Part shown: positions 36,792 to 47,300 of the stretch, in pieces
Layout of the letters: each line of letters opens with the position of its first letter
How positions within the stretch are numbered: the first letter of the stretch is position 1
DNA from: Legionella maioricensis
Lineage (GTDB): Bacteria; Pseudomonadota; Gammaproteobacteria; Legionellales; Legionellaceae
Assembly (NCBI RefSeq): GCF_023618015.1
Contig: NZ_JAJKBJ010000010.1
Span: 62,001 to 126,000, forward strand
Length of the DNA stretch: 64,000 nucleotides
Direction: 5' to 3'
Translations under genes and position numbers: made by a program
Notes under the pieces: generated by a model
The model's input: the letters and a program-made list of their open reading frames with translations, nothing else
The model's database searches: none
Told to the model about the DNA's origin: nothing

Positions 36792-38081
36792 ATGCGCAGC
36801 AAAAAAATATTATTAACTAATTTCAGCCATGCCCTATATAGTGAGTCGGTATGTTTAAGGCCCGACAATGAAAAACAACTTGCTGAGTACGTTACCAATA
36901 ATAAGCCGGTGAATATGCTTGCCAGAGGAGCAGGACTCAGTTACAACGACAGTTGTTTGAACAAAGATGGACTTATTATTGACACCAAACGTTTTAATCA
37001 TCTCATTCATTTTGATAGCAATTCAGGAATAGCAGTGTGTCAGGGCGGCACTTTATTTAAAGACTTATTTTTACTGGATCCTGATTTTATTCCAGCTGTA
37101 ATACCAGGAACAGTGTATGCAACCGTTGCTGGAGGTTTGGCTCATGATGTTCACGGTAAAAATAATCCTCGTGAAGGAAGTTTTGGCCATCATGTGGAGT
37201 GGTTTGAATTAATCATCAATGATAAAACAATCCGTTGCAGTCGGGAGCAGCACTCAGACTTATTTCATGCAACTATTGCCGGATTAGGTTTAACGGGCAT
37301 TATTACCCGTGTCGCCATTCGCTTAAAAAAAACCTCGCGATTTGTTCAAGTAGAAAACACCGTCGTTGATTCAATTAAAACATTAACCGAACAGATGTCT
37401 ACCAATAGTACTATTCATGATTATCAGGTCGCCTGGCTTGACTTGCTAAGCCCAACTCCACGTGCCCTATTGTCTTTAGCAAACCATTGCCCCCCTGTTC
37501 CATGTAAAGAAAGAAAATCGCATACTGTCCCCAAGTTACCATTTAGCCTGATCACATCATGGAACATGAAATTGTTTAATAAATTTTTTATTAATAGTAA
37601 AAAAAACCAGGAACAACAGAGTCTGGAAGAATTCAATAATCCCCTGGATAAAATAAGCCGATGGAATAGACTCTACGGCCCTAAAGGATTAATTCAATTT
37701 CAGGCAGTGTTTACTCAAGACCATGCCATCGATACCCTGGAACGCTTAATAAAGCTGATTCAACTCCATAAGGCTACCCCTACCCTGGCCGTACTCAAAT
37801 TATTCAGCCAATCGGGTGAGGGATTACTCTCCTTTTGTAAACCAGGTTTTACACTGGCTATTGATTTCATTCATAATGCACAGGCAAAACAGGCTATTAC
37901 AGCAATGAATCAATTGATTACTGAGATAAACGGACGTATTTATTTAGCTAAAGATTTGTTACTCAATCCGGACCAATATCAAAAAATGTATGAAAATAAC
38001 GCCAAATTTTTGCAGATACTCGCCAGTTACCACTGTCACATGCAATCTGACCTTGCAAAACGATTAGGAATAATACAATGA
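36792..38081 (+). CDS. DprE1-like FAD-dependent oxidase
   Basis: 429 residues. It matches decaprenylphosphoryl-ribose 2'-oxidase DprE1 segment by segment: the FAD loop LARGAGLSYNDSCLNKDGLI, then AHDVHGKNNPREGSFGHHVE (DprE1 His132 region), LAVLKLFSQSGEGLLSF, and the C-terminal IYLAKDLLLNPDQYQKMY (catalytic Lys region). At the position of the DprE1 Cys387 that benzothiazinones modify, the sequence is PGFTLAIDF, so Ala replaces Cys. With the next gene it would epimerise a polyprenyl-linked pentose by oxidation then reduction. The 3' end overlaps the next gene by 4 bp. The actual lipid-sugar in this organism is unknown. Confidence 0.8.
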   Translation: MRSKKILLTNFSHALYSESVCLRPDNEKQLAEYVTNNKPVNMLARGAGLSYNDSCLNKDGLIIDTKRFNHLIHFDSNSGIAVCQGGTLFKDLFLLDPDFIPAVIPGTVYATVAGGLAHDVHGKNNPREGSFGHHVEWFELIINDKTIRCSREQHSDLFHATIAGLGLTGIITRVAIRLKKTSRFVQVENTVVDSIKTLTEQMSTNSTIHDYQVAWLDLLSPTPRALLSLANHCPPVPCKERKSHTVPKLPFSLITSWNMKLFNKFFINSKKNQEQQSLEEFNNPLDKISRWNRLYGPKGLIQFQAVFTQDHAIDTLERLIKLIQLHKATPTLAVLKLFSQSGEGLLSFCKPGFTLAIDFIHNAQAKQAITAMNQLITEINGRIYLAKDLLLNPDQYQKMYENNAKFLQILASYHCHMQSDLAKRLGIIQ

Positions 38082-38800
38082 TTCCTAGAACATGGGTTAT
38101 TTTAGGAGCCACATCCATCATAGCGGAAAAATTCGCTCATTGCGTGGCTGCAGAAGGACATCACTTACGTTTAGTTGGACGAGATTCAGAGCAACTGGAA
38201 ATCATTGCTCAGGACATACGCCTGCGCTATGAAGTACCCTGCGACATAGTACTCATGGAAATGACAGAGCATGCAGATAAATTAATAACTATTTTGAAGC
38301 CCTGCGTTAATGAATTAGATTTATTTATTGCACATAGTGATTTTACCGGGAATAACGAGTTAAATCCGCTATCGATTACCAAACTCATCGAAGTCAATGT
38401 ACTGGCAACTACCCTGCTGACTCATGCATATTTAAATTTGAATCAAACCCAACACTACCTTTTTTATTTAAGCTCAGTAGCCGCCTGCCGAGGACGATCT
38501 AAAAACAGTCTTTATGGCGGAAGCAAAGCCGTTATTGAAGTTTATCTGGAGGGGCTACAACAATCGGCATCGGAGACAAAGCATATTACTGTTGTCCGAT
38601 TAGGATTTATTGATACAAAACAAACGTATGGTTTGCCAGGAATTTTTCACGCAGCAGATCCGCAAAACTGCGCCAAAGCCTGCTGGAAAGCCATTAAAAG
38701 AAAAAAACGTAAATTTTATTATCCAGCCTTTTGGCGAGCCATAATGGCCCTTATCACCAGACTCCCTTTCTTTATATACAAAAAAATGGGCGCCATGTAG
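38078..38800 (+). CDS. DprE2-like short-chain reductase
   Basis: 240 residues, SDR fold. The N-terminal nucleotide loop is VILGATSIIAEKFAH. The catalytic Ser is in LFYLSSVAACRG and the Tyr/Lys pair in SLYGGSKAVIE. The C-terminal ~25 residues are basic and hydrophobic (FWRAIMALITRLPFFIYKKM), suggesting membrane contact, as in DprE2. Coupling to the DprE1-like gene by ATGA overlap supports a two-step epimerase. Confidence 0.8.
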   Translation: MIPRTWVILGATSIIAEKFAHCVAAEGHHLRLVGRDSEQLEIIAQDIRLRYEVPCDIVLMEMTEHADKLITILKPCVNELDLFIAHSDFTGNNELNPLSITKLIEVNVLATTLLTHAYLNLNQTQHYLFYLSSVAACRGRSKNSLYGGSKAVIEVYLEGLQQSASETKHITVVRLGFIDTKQTYGLPGIFHAADPQNCAKACWKAIKRKKRKFYYPAFWRAIMALITRLPFFIYKKMGAM

Positions 38801-38928
38801 GTCCCCAGCTGAATTGAATGCCTCAGGCTGCAGTTGTTAAATAGTAGGCTTACAAAATTTCGTATAAAAAAAGAATTCAGTGTGTTATAATTGTGCAATC
38901 TTAAGTATACCAAGGTAGTCCATTAAAA

Positions 38929-40569
38929 ATGAGAACACTTATTTTAAAAAAAATACTCCTGCAACACGGTTTTAAACAAGAAGATGTCGCGTTTTTTGAG
39001 GATAGAGTCCGATTTAAAATCAAAGACGTGAATCAACAAGAGCTCAGAGAAGAAGGAGCGCCGATCCCTGGTAAAAATGACTCAAGTTATCATAACTATA
39101 TTTATTCAGATGGTTTCATTTCAAACCTGGATAAAATTGAAGTGACTTATTATCCAGAAGGTCATCAATATCATAAACGAATAAATACCATCAGAATTCC
39201 ATTGAGTATGTATAAAGATACCGGAGAAACCGCCAATGCAATACACGATACAAATCATACGATCAAAAAAAACGCAGATTCTGTCTTAATCACTGTAGAT
39301 TATTCCAATAAAAATGGCACTACACCTGCAAATCAGTTACTTAATCAGTTGATATCAGATTTGCAACCAAGGATAGCCAGCTCAGATGATATTAGCCAAG
39401 GCCTTAACTACATAAGTGATATGGGACGTCTTCTCCCTCTTATAGGTCTTGGGATACAAAGAGAAGTAAGAGAGATGTTTCTTCAAGGCAGTAAGAATGG
39501 CCATTTATTACAGTTACAAGATCGAATAGTCAATTCGCCAGATCAGGTTCAGGATAGATTTATTGACATCGATATAGGCATCTTGTACAGCTACATAGAA
39601 AAATTGGTGCGAGAAGAGGGATATTTAGCCCAGCTTGTCCGTAATTATTTACAGTTAGATCAAAAAAACTGGATTTTTGCAGATCAAGATTTACTTAATA
39701 ATTTTACCAAAAATAAAGATGCAAATTCAGAAAAATTAAAATTGGCGTTGCAAAACAAAGCAGAACCTTTATTTATTAGTACCACTACCGGAAATCATGC
39801 CTTTGCGGTCAAAGTTGACTTTCAAAGTAACACCTTGTTTTTGGCAAACCCTGGTGAGGATACGCGAAATTGTGAAGCCATCATTGAGCAATTAAAACAG
39901 ATTACAGGGTGCACTAATTTTGTGCGAGTGATAACCCAAAAATTAAAAAGAGAAGAAGATATTCCATTTAACGATGTCTGTACTGTTGACTCACTAGCCC
40001 TTGCCCAAATGATGATGGATCAACCTTTATTATCAGAAGGTTGCTTGAATAGTATGCCATTAAAAACAGGAGTTTATGTAAAAAACGCGCTAAGCGAGAT
40101 AGACAAAATAGACGAGATGGATTTAGAACTTCCACCGCATCAACCTTCTGTTAGTACGGACATCCCTTTAAAAACAGCATCTATCCCGGAGAATCCTCAT
40201 ACCCTTGAGAAGAACTCTGTACCGGAGGATGAATTTCATACCTCTCCACAAGAAGAGCAATCATTCAGATACGGAGTAAAACTCTTAAATGTGACTGAAG
40301 ATGAGGAAGTTATAGTGCGAAGACCACCTTCTGCTTTTTCTAATCTTAGCATGCAAATATTAGGCGGATTTATAACTGTTCTAGGAGTTGCAGCCATTGC
40401 AACTGCCTTTGCAGCGCTAAATGCAGCCACCTTTGGTATTGGCGGATTAGTATTAGCAGGAATTGGGATTGCAGCCACTTTGGCGGGAATTGGTCTCTTT
40501 GCGGCAGGCAGCATTAGAAAAGGTGAAAATGTACCGCCCACGATAGAGCAGCCCCTGGCTGTCCTTTAA
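38929..40569 (+). CDS. Putative YopJ-like acetyltransferase, effector candidate
   Basis: 546 residues. The N-terminal half is unrecognised. His290 in STTTGNHAFAVKVDF is followed by a strand NTLFLANPGED. Then FNDVCTVDSLALAQMM aligns with the catalytic Cys of YopJ enzymes (C-x3-SLALA) with Cys351 as nucleophile. The acid position may be Asn307 or a nearby acid, so the triad is not complete by eye. A Pro/Glu-rich linker is followed by two C-terminal hydrophobic helices (about 470-535, Gly/Ala-rich), which suggest membrane attachment. A TATAAT at 38886-38891 may be its -10. Family placement is moderate; effector status is inferred. Confidence 0.55.
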   Translation: MRTLILKKILLQHGFKQEDVAFFEDRVRFKIKDVNQQELREEGAPIPGKNDSSYHNYIYSDGFISNLDKIEVTYYPEGHQYHKRINTIRIPLSMYKDTGETANAIHDTNHTIKKNADSVLITVDYSNKNGTTPANQLLNQLISDLQPRIASSDDISQGLNYISDMGRLLPLIGLGIQREVREMFLQGSKNGHLLQLQDRIVNSPDQVQDRFIDIDIGILYSYIEKLVREEGYLAQLVRNYLQLDQKNWIFADQDLLNNFTKNKDANSEKLKLALQNKAEPLFISTTTGNHAFAVKVDFQSNTLFLANPGEDTRNCEAIIEQLKQITGCTNFVRVITQKLKREEDIPFNDVCTVDSLALAQMMMDQPLLSEGCLNSMPLKTGVYVKNALSEIDKIDEMDLELPPHQPSVSTDIPLKTASIPENPHTLEKNSVPEDEFHTSPQEEQSFRYGVKLLNVTEDEEVIVRRPPSAFSNLSMQILGGFITVLGVAAIATAFAALNAATFGIGGLVLAGIGIAATLAGIGLFAAGSIRKGENVPPTIEQPLAVL

Positions 40570-40708
40570 ATTCAAAGACTGTTTTATTTAATAGTTTAGA
40601 TTTTTAAAATACAAGGTTGGATCAAAATGACCCAACCTTGCTCCATGCCCCGCTCCTATGACTAAAGTGGACTATACTTAAAGTATTTCATTTTTATAGG
40701 ACAGCATC

Positions 40709-40843
40709 ATGAAAAAATCTGATCAAAATCCCCAAAAGAATAAAAGAAAATTGGAAAAGGAAAATTTAGAAAAGGTATCAGGAGGTCGTTTTGGCCCCTT
40801 AAGACCCAGGGATCGATTACCTGGTACTGTTAAGAGAAAATAG
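40709..40843 (+). CDS. Double-glycine leader peptide 1 (bacteriocin-like or signal precursor)
   Basis: 44 residues. A 26-residue Lys-rich leader ends in KENLEKVSGG, the class of double-glycine signal cut by C39-type peptidase exporters. The remaining core is RFGPLRPRDRLPGTVKRK, short and basic. The start has an AGGACAGCATC spacer. It is a close paralogue of the peptide at 49294: leaders and the 40 bp before the ATG are similar, while cores differ except for the initial RF. The gene sits alone between the YopJ-like gene and an APH kinase. No C39 exporter is in this window. Confidence 0.65.
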   Translation: MKKSDQNPQKNKRKLEKENLEKVSGGRFGPLRPRDRLPGTVKRK

Positions 40844-40932
40844 CATAATTGCTGATTTGGGGCCGGCGGGACTAGCGATGTTAACTCCAAGTTATTTTTC
40901 TCAGCCCGCTATACCCTCAAATCGGATAATTT

Positions 40933-41937
40933 TCAGTCCATTCCACTGCACGCGGTCATAAATTCTTTCAATGAGCCACTGAGTCTTCCATTTCTTTGAA
41001 ATGACATAAATCTCGCATTATCACATGCGACCCTCAACCTATATTGCGCCAACGCCTCATAAACAATCCATAATATGCGTGCCGTAGAAAAAGCCTCTAA
41101 TAAATCTCTTTTAGAATTAAAAACCATATAATTTTTAAGGCAGGCATCCATAAGCCGCAGATATGCATCATCTTCATCGGTTAGTGCATGGTGAAATTTT
41201 GCCTGTCGCAAACAGCCTACCAATGAAAAAAACGGATGAGAAATCACTACTTCACCTAAATCAATCATTGTGACATTTTGTAATACATCGTCTATAAGAA
41301 TGTTATTGTCATGAAAATCACATTGAACAATGGTTTGTTTGATGGAGTAGTCGGATAATTTTTCACATAAATTGGAAACCTTGGGAAAGAGCATCTCTAA
41401 TTGGCTAATTTCTATTTCTGATAGCCCATCCGCCATCAATGTGTCTTTTTGTGCAAGCAATTGCTTGTATAAAACGGGTAATTTATCTAATCGCCAATCG
41501 GGAACGCCAATATCAAGAAAAAGAGTGACATGATCCACAACAGTTAACTGAATAGCGGTAAATTGCTCAATAGCTTTGCAAAGCAATGCTGCATCAAATT
41601 GCTTTTTTAAAATTGCTCGTAATGGTCTGCCCGCATCTTTCATTAAAAAACAATTTAATTCAGCATTATGTGCAATAACCTCTGGAACAGAAGCATGAAA
41701 TTGCTCATGCAAAATCAGGGTAATGATGGCCTCCAAGGCAAGCAATTCCGGCGTATGCTTCAAATAAATGTAGCCAGCAGATGTTGCAAAGCGCACTACA
41801 TAAGACCAAGGAGTGTTTTGCACCTCTTCTGGCAAGCTGCTTTTTAGGGTATATCCATGAGATAAAAGGTATTCGCATCCCCATTGAATGATTGTTTTAT
41901 TCAGCTTGTCATTTTCTGTCGCAGATTCAGTTGTCAT
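40933..41937 (-). CDS. Aminoglycoside phosphotransferase-fold kinase
   Basis: 334 residues from the ATG at 41937 (an earlier in-frame codon at 41961 is less likely). The kinase catalytic loop is VQCDFHDNNILID with the Asp base, and the metal-binding MIDLGEV follows. The APH fold covers small-molecule and antibiotic kinases, choline kinases and others; nothing here identifies the substrate. Resistance should not be assumed. Confidence 0.75.
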   Translation of the reverse strand: MTTESATENDKLNKTIIQWGCEYLLSHGYTLKSSLPEEVQNTPWSYVVRFATSAGYIYLKHTPELLALEAIITLILHEQFHASVPEVIAHNAELNCFLMKDAGRPLRAILKKQFDAALLCKAIEQFTAIQLTVVDHVTLFLDIGVPDWRLDKLPVLYKQLLAQKDTLMADGLSEIEISQLEMLFPKVSNLCEKLSDYSIKQTIVQCDFHDNNILIDDVLQNVTMIDLGEVVISHPFFSLVGCLRQAKFHHALTDEDDAYLRLMDACLKNYMVFNSKRDLLEAFSTARILWIVYEALAQYRLRVACDNARFMSFQRNGRLSGSLKEFMTACSGMD

Positions 41938-42095
41938 AACGCTGTACTCCAAATAGAACACTAAATAAATTTCTCAATGTCACGCATTGCTCTTTCAACG
42001 TATTCTTCTTTTCCCCGACTGGAGCAGCGCTTCAACAGCAGCCTTGCCTCTTCTGTTTTTTTTTTTGCCTACGCTTGTTACAAACAATCTGTATA

Positions 42096-43112
42096 ATGCA
42101 TCCCTATACTTACCCATCAGAGGATTCTCATTTGAATCACCAGAATCAAACCCCATATGAGCGACTCGCTCCCGATGTTATTTTGGATGCAATTGAAAGC
42201 ACAGGTTTTCTTTGCACAGGCAGCTTACTCGCGCTCAATAGCTATGAAAACCGGGTTTATCAAGTAGGAATTGAAGATGCGCCCCCCCTCATCGTGAAAT
42301 TTTATAGACCCCATCGCTGGAGTTCACAGGCGATTTTAGAAGAACATCAGTTCGCACTCGAATTAGTACAACATGAAATTCCCATTATTGCACCCCTAAT
42401 TATAAATGGTCAAACATTGCACCATCATCTGGATTTCAGATTCGCACTTTTCCCCAGACACGGCGGCCGCCCTCTAGAATTGGATAATAGCGAACAATTA
42501 GAATGGATGGGACGCTTTATAGGACGTTTACATGGCATCAGTTCCTGCCGGTCATTTCAACATCGCATCCAGCTAAATGCTCTAAGTTATGGTCAGGAGC
42601 CTTATGAATTTCTCATTGAACAAAATTTTATTCCGGATTATTTAAAACCTAATTTTTGCAAAACAGTCGAAACGGCCTTACAAAGAATCAAGCAGATATT
42701 TGAATGCATTGGTCACATTGCTCCAATACGCTTACACGGTGATTGTCATGCAGGAAATATGTTATGGAGCGAATCAGGCCCTCATATTGTGGACTTAGAC
42801 GATTGCCTCACTGGCCCGGCGATGCAAGATATTTGGATGTTACTTTCGGGCGAACCAAAACAAATGGAGGTGCAACTGGCGAAGATTTTACAGGGATATT
42901 GTGAATTCCATGATTTTAACCCCCGCGAACGCCACTTAATTGAGGTATTACGTACATTACGCATGCTGCATTATTCAGGATGGCTGGCAAAACGCTGGAC
43001 TGATCCAGCATTCCCTTTGAGTTTCCCATGGTTTAATACGCCTGTATATTGGCAAAATCTGGTGGTAAATCTTAATGAACAGATTGAATTATTAGATCAA
43101 ATTGAATGTTAG
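42096..43112 (+). CDS. srkA: Stress-response kinase SrkA (YihE/RdoA)
   Basis: 338 residues from the ATG at 42096. The sequence follows E. coli SrkA closely: LNSYENRVYQVG, VKFYRPHRWSSQAILEEHQF, LHGDCHAGNMLW (catalytic loop), IVDLDDCLTGPAMQDIWMLL and KRWTDPAFPLSFPWF. SrkA is a Ser/Thr kinase that opposes stress-triggered cell death. No strong ribosome site is seen before this ATG, so the exact start is uncertain. It is divergent from the APH-fold gene. Confidence 0.92.
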   Translation: MHPYTYPSEDSHLNHQNQTPYERLAPDVILDAIESTGFLCTGSLLALNSYENRVYQVGIEDAPPLIVKFYRPHRWSSQAILEEHQFALELVQHEIPIIAPLIINGQTLHHHLDFRFALFPRHGGRPLELDNSEQLEWMGRFIGRLHGISSCRSFQHRIQLNALSYGQEPYEFLIEQNFIPDYLKPNFCKTVETALQRIKQIFECIGHIAPIRLHGDCHAGNMLWSESGPHIVDLDDCLTGPAMQDIWMLLSGEPKQMEVQLAKILQGYCEFHDFNPRERHLIEVLRTLRMLHYSGWLAKRWTDPAFPLSFPWFNTPVYWQNLVVNLNEQIELLDQIEC

Positions 43113-43278
43113 TTGGGAAGCCGGGCTCGCGGCCAACAAGACCATGAAAGCAAAACTCTTTACTCAATAACTTATTCAATAGCCCTAGATAAGACTTTAG
43201 AGAATAAATATCTGTTTGCGCTCACTATGTATTTATTTCAGCTCCGAATTGATAATAATTGAATAATTTGGCTATATT

Positions 43279-44262
43279 ATGACATTTGATGATAAAAAAA
43301 ATCTTATTGAGGTATGTTTATTTGAAAGCTATCTCGCCCAATACTTTATTGAACACCCAGAGATCTTCCAACCACTTATTAATAAAGTACTTGAAGCAGT
43401 TGAACAGATAATTACTAGCAATTCTGAAAACTCCATGTTCAATAGAGTGCTATTTTCGGTCTTCTCGCAATTAGTCGAAGAATGTCCAGAGATAAAAGAT
43501 ATGAATGCACTCAAAGGATCTAAGTCGCTAGTTGCCTTTGATACTTTTTGTAAGTATTTTGCCGAGCGCATCATGGTGCTTACTTCAATAAAACTACCCG
43601 AAATAGAACTGGAAAACTCTGGAGAAATAACCTCGCTAAGTACTTTAGCCCAACATTCATTATTTAAATCCAAACAATACGGGGAAGCCATTTTTTTAAA
43701 AAAAATGAGACCCGCTTATCTGTTTTCAGATAAAAACAGAGGCGTGATAGAAATCACCGATTTAGATAGTGAAAAAGAAACCCGAAATTTAGGTATTTTA
43801 TCTTCCGAGAATACGCCTGATAGCCTAAAAGACTTTTTTTCATTGCCCCACTATCCCTCCCGACAATACTATAAAGCTAAGGAAGATAGCCTTATGGCAC
43901 TATGGCTTAGAGAACATTACTTACCTGTTATTTCTGGTGCATCAGGTGGCATAGGAAAAACCGTAAGCAAAATTAACTCGTTTGTAATGCTTTCTAAAAC
44001 AGAATATCAACTGTTAGGGATTTTAGTTGCATCCTCTACAATTGCTCTTGGGCATCATTCATTTTTTGAGGTGATAAGACCACTGAGCTTTTTTAGCGGA
44101 GAATTAGAAGAGAAAAGCAATTTACTGGAGTTTTATGAGCAAGCTATCCCAGAAGAAGTGAAGCGTTTGCCCTCTTATCAAGCGCATATCGCAAGTCATT
44201 TCAAATTAATAGAAGAGATAACTTTTGGCGCACTCGAAGGCGAATATAATTTTACTAAATAA
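43279..44262 (+). CDS. Hypothetical protein with SGASGG motif
   Basis: 327 residues, unrecognised. It is mostly helical. A conserved-looking core at about 205-275 reads LPVISGASGGIGKTVSKINS, then ASSTIALGHHSFFEVIRPL. The His pair after a small-residue strand could be functional. There is no signal peptide or membrane helix beyond the core. It sits alone between srkA and the helicase-fusion gene. Confidence 0.5.
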   Translation: MTFDDKKNLIEVCLFESYLAQYFIEHPEIFQPLINKVLEAVEQIITSNSENSMFNRVLFSVFSQLVEECPEIKDMNALKGSKSLVAFDTFCKYFAERIMVLTSIKLPEIELENSGEITSLSTLAQHSLFKSKQYGEAIFLKKMRPAYLFSDKNRGVIEITDLDSEKETRNLGILSSENTPDSLKDFFSLPHYPSRQYYKAKEDSLMALWLREHYLPVISGASGGIGKTVSKINSFVMLSKTEYQLLGILVASSTIALGHHSFFEVIRPLSFFSGELEEKSNLLEFYEQAIPEEVKRLPSYQAHIASHFKLIEEITFGALEGEYNFTK

Positions 44263-44277
44263 ATTTATTGAGTTTTT

Positions 44278-44304
44278 AGCCTGGATGAGTACAGCGTAAT
44301 CCAG
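44278..44304. repeat. Short dispersed palindromic repeat
   Basis: AGCCTGGATGAGTACAGCGT through AATCCAG is an imperfect palindrome sharing CAGCGTAATnC with the element at 32529-32560. Confidence 0.4.
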
Positions 44305-44385
44305 AAAATGTTACCCCCTTTAACTTTGGCCAGCCGGCCTTAGCTCTAAAGAGGGTTGCTTAATCTGCCTTTAAGATTTTTAATA

Positions 44386-47300
44386 TTAACTAATTCTTGT
44401 AATTTTATCTGGCTTGGATGAAGTGTCCTCTTTCTCTTCACTAGCTGGTTTAAACAGCCTTAAATTCTTACCCATCAAACCTGTTTCTTTAAATTCTGCT
44501 GATGAAGGTTGTGAAGAGGTGGACTCTGTGGAAGATAGCGTTTTATTATCGCTTGGGACTCTCATCTGAGTAATATCAAGCTCATCTAATAATTCATAGT
44601 CCTCAGTCAATTGCTTTCTTAATTCAGGATTTTTCATACGTAAATAGGTAAGCAGCTGACGTCCACTGGCCTTACAGATTAACAAAAATAATAAAGTAGT
44701 TTGCTCTTTAGTTTGGTTGCAAAATACTGGGTTTAGTAAGACTTCGATTGAAATCTGTTTCACCATCGCTTCATTTTCAAAGCATAACCGCTTTAAAACA
44801 CTTACCCCCTCTTCACTACGTGCTAACCAATGTAGGCAAAATGCATTGGTTAGCGTCGCTGTAGTTACAACATCTGTCCATGCCGTGACTGGGATGTCTC
44901 TAATATAATTTGAATTTGCCTCCAGTAAGGCAACCAACAATTGAATACCAAAATTTGCACTGCACAGAAGTTGAAGAGGAGTAAACTCAAAGCTACTCAG
45001 AGGAGCTCCGATTTTTATTAATAAATCTTGAACAGGAAAAAATTTCACATAGGATGGCTCTCGCCGTAATTTATCGCCCAGTATAAGTCGTCCCTCCGGG
45101 GTTAGCATAAGAGAGTAATAAGGAACAGTACCACAAGCAGAAGGTAAACCTTTTCCTGAAAAACCATTTAAAAAACGAGTTAGAAAATCTTCGTAAAGGT
45201 TTGGATATTTCGTGAATAGCTGAGTTATTTTTTCCAACCCTTTTTGGCTACGACTTAAACTACCTAAAATAGAATTAGGAAGTGGCCCTTCATCGATGTT
45301 GCTTTTACTAATTAATATTTCAGCCGTAAGATTTTTCTCTATTTCTGGAGTTAAAAATAGGTCCAATAAATTACTTTCTTCATTATAATGGTAAGCTAAC
45401 CAGTACAATGGTGAGGTTATTGCAAATAATCCGGCCGCCTCAGTTAAAGAACGAGTTAAATCCTCTAACGATAGCCCTGCTATGAATCCAGGATTTTTTT
45501 CCACGAGCATATTTAAAATTTTATGCCCTGTTAGATCAGACGTTAAATAATAGAATGCGGTGGTGTTAGCCTCTTTACCCGCCTCTGCTGTTCGCATACG
45601 TAATAATTCTTGAAGCGAAATCCCCTTAACCAGGTTATCGTTTATATCAAGTAACGCTTTAAGCAACTGACGACCGTCAAATTTAGTCGTTAACCAGTAA
45701 AGAGCAGAGGTATTTATAGTTGATAAATTTATCCCCTGACGTCTAGTCATTATCAGAGGGCGTATCAGGCCTTCTAACTCCAGGAATCGTGCAAGATTTT
45801 GATTTAAGCTAAATAAATTCTTTAAGACACTTCGACCTTCAACGCTCGAACTTAGCCAATACAGCGGAGAATCTCCATACGTGTTGCGATTTTCTGTATT
45901 AGCAAATTCTAAATCAGCAGGAAAAATATACTTTGCTAATTCTGGTTTGACTTTTAAAAAATAGTTTAGTAACTGACATCCATCTGCATGGGTGCTTAAT
46001 GAGTATAATGGAGAAACACCTTCACTATTTTGTCGAGTCAATTGTTCAGCTAAACGCTTTGCAGGAACATAGGAGATAAAGTCAGGTTTCAATTCTAATA
46101 TTAACTTGAATGTTCTCAACGCTTCCTGATTTATCGTTAACCAATAAAAGGCGGGATTCCAAGTATTGGAGAAGAGTGAATCCATTAATTCTTCAAGGGA
46201 CAGGCTTGTGATTAATTGTGGATTTGCTTCAATCCATTGATTCAATAAACTTATTCCATAAACACTCAACCAGTAAAACGGCGAGGTATTCGAAAATAAT
46301 TCCGTAGAACGGGGCTTCATGAATGCAGAAGCAGATATTTCTGTAACCAATTTTTGATTCTGTTTCAACATTAATGTCAGTACAGCCTCGCCACCAAAAT
46401 GAAAATCATGAGTTAAATAAAATAAAGGAAAATTGTCAGGCTGATTAAAAGGGGTAGTTAAATCAGAGGCTGAAAAATTTTTTATTAAATGCGGGGCGCG
46501 TAAAAACAACAATTCTAATATAGAACGCCCTTCGCCAGATTTTGATAAAGTTAAGAAAGGTGTGCTTTCTTCTTTATCAAAAGAATATGTTTTTGTTAAA
46601 AATTCAGGAGATAAATGTAGAAATAGCTGAGGGATGTTTGTAAGTAACTTTTTCAATAAATCCCTTTCCAATAGAACCATTGAAAGAAAACGTCCATCAA
46701 AATTACTCTGCAAACCTTCTACTACTACTTTGATTAATTCATCATGTTGCCCGAGTACAGATGCTAACAGTCTTTGATTATCTTCTTTCTTGATAAAATC
46801 AATAAAGCCACAAGAATTCCCTTTTACATTAAGCTTAAAAAAGTCTTCAATACTGGGATCTTTAAGCAGATTAATAAGCGTTTTTCTGGAAAAAATTTGG
46901 GGCAACTTAAGTCCCGTAGAGGCAGAAGGATGGTCTTCCTTTTTCAGTTGTATATTCGAGGTCTTTTTATTGTTCGATTTTATTATATAAGGCTGCTTTA
47001 CTTTTTGCTTAACCGGCTTACTGTTCTCTTGCAGTTTCTCAGTTTCAATTTTTCTGGCAATTTCCTCATTTCCATACTGCCGTTGTTTATCAGCTTCCTT
47101 AAGCCAATCGATTTGCGTATCTGATGCAAGGTCAGTAAACACAGTAGTTTCCTGCTTTATAGCGGTTTTCTGCAATAAATTGCTCAAGTGAGTTAGCTGC
47201 TTTAAATCCTGGACAATGATTAAATGGTTTTGAGCACGCGTAAACGCAGTAAACACCCTATTAAATAATGGTCCAAAACTTATATCCCTATGTCCCTGTT

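Noticed and set aside
40933..41937. Aminoglycoside resistance gene
   Set aside because: Only the general APH kinase fold is visible; nothing shows antibiotic substrates.
46774..47124. Plus-strand frame of 116 codons inside the helicase fusion
   Set aside because: It is a low-complexity shadow of the Lys-rich linker on the coding strand.
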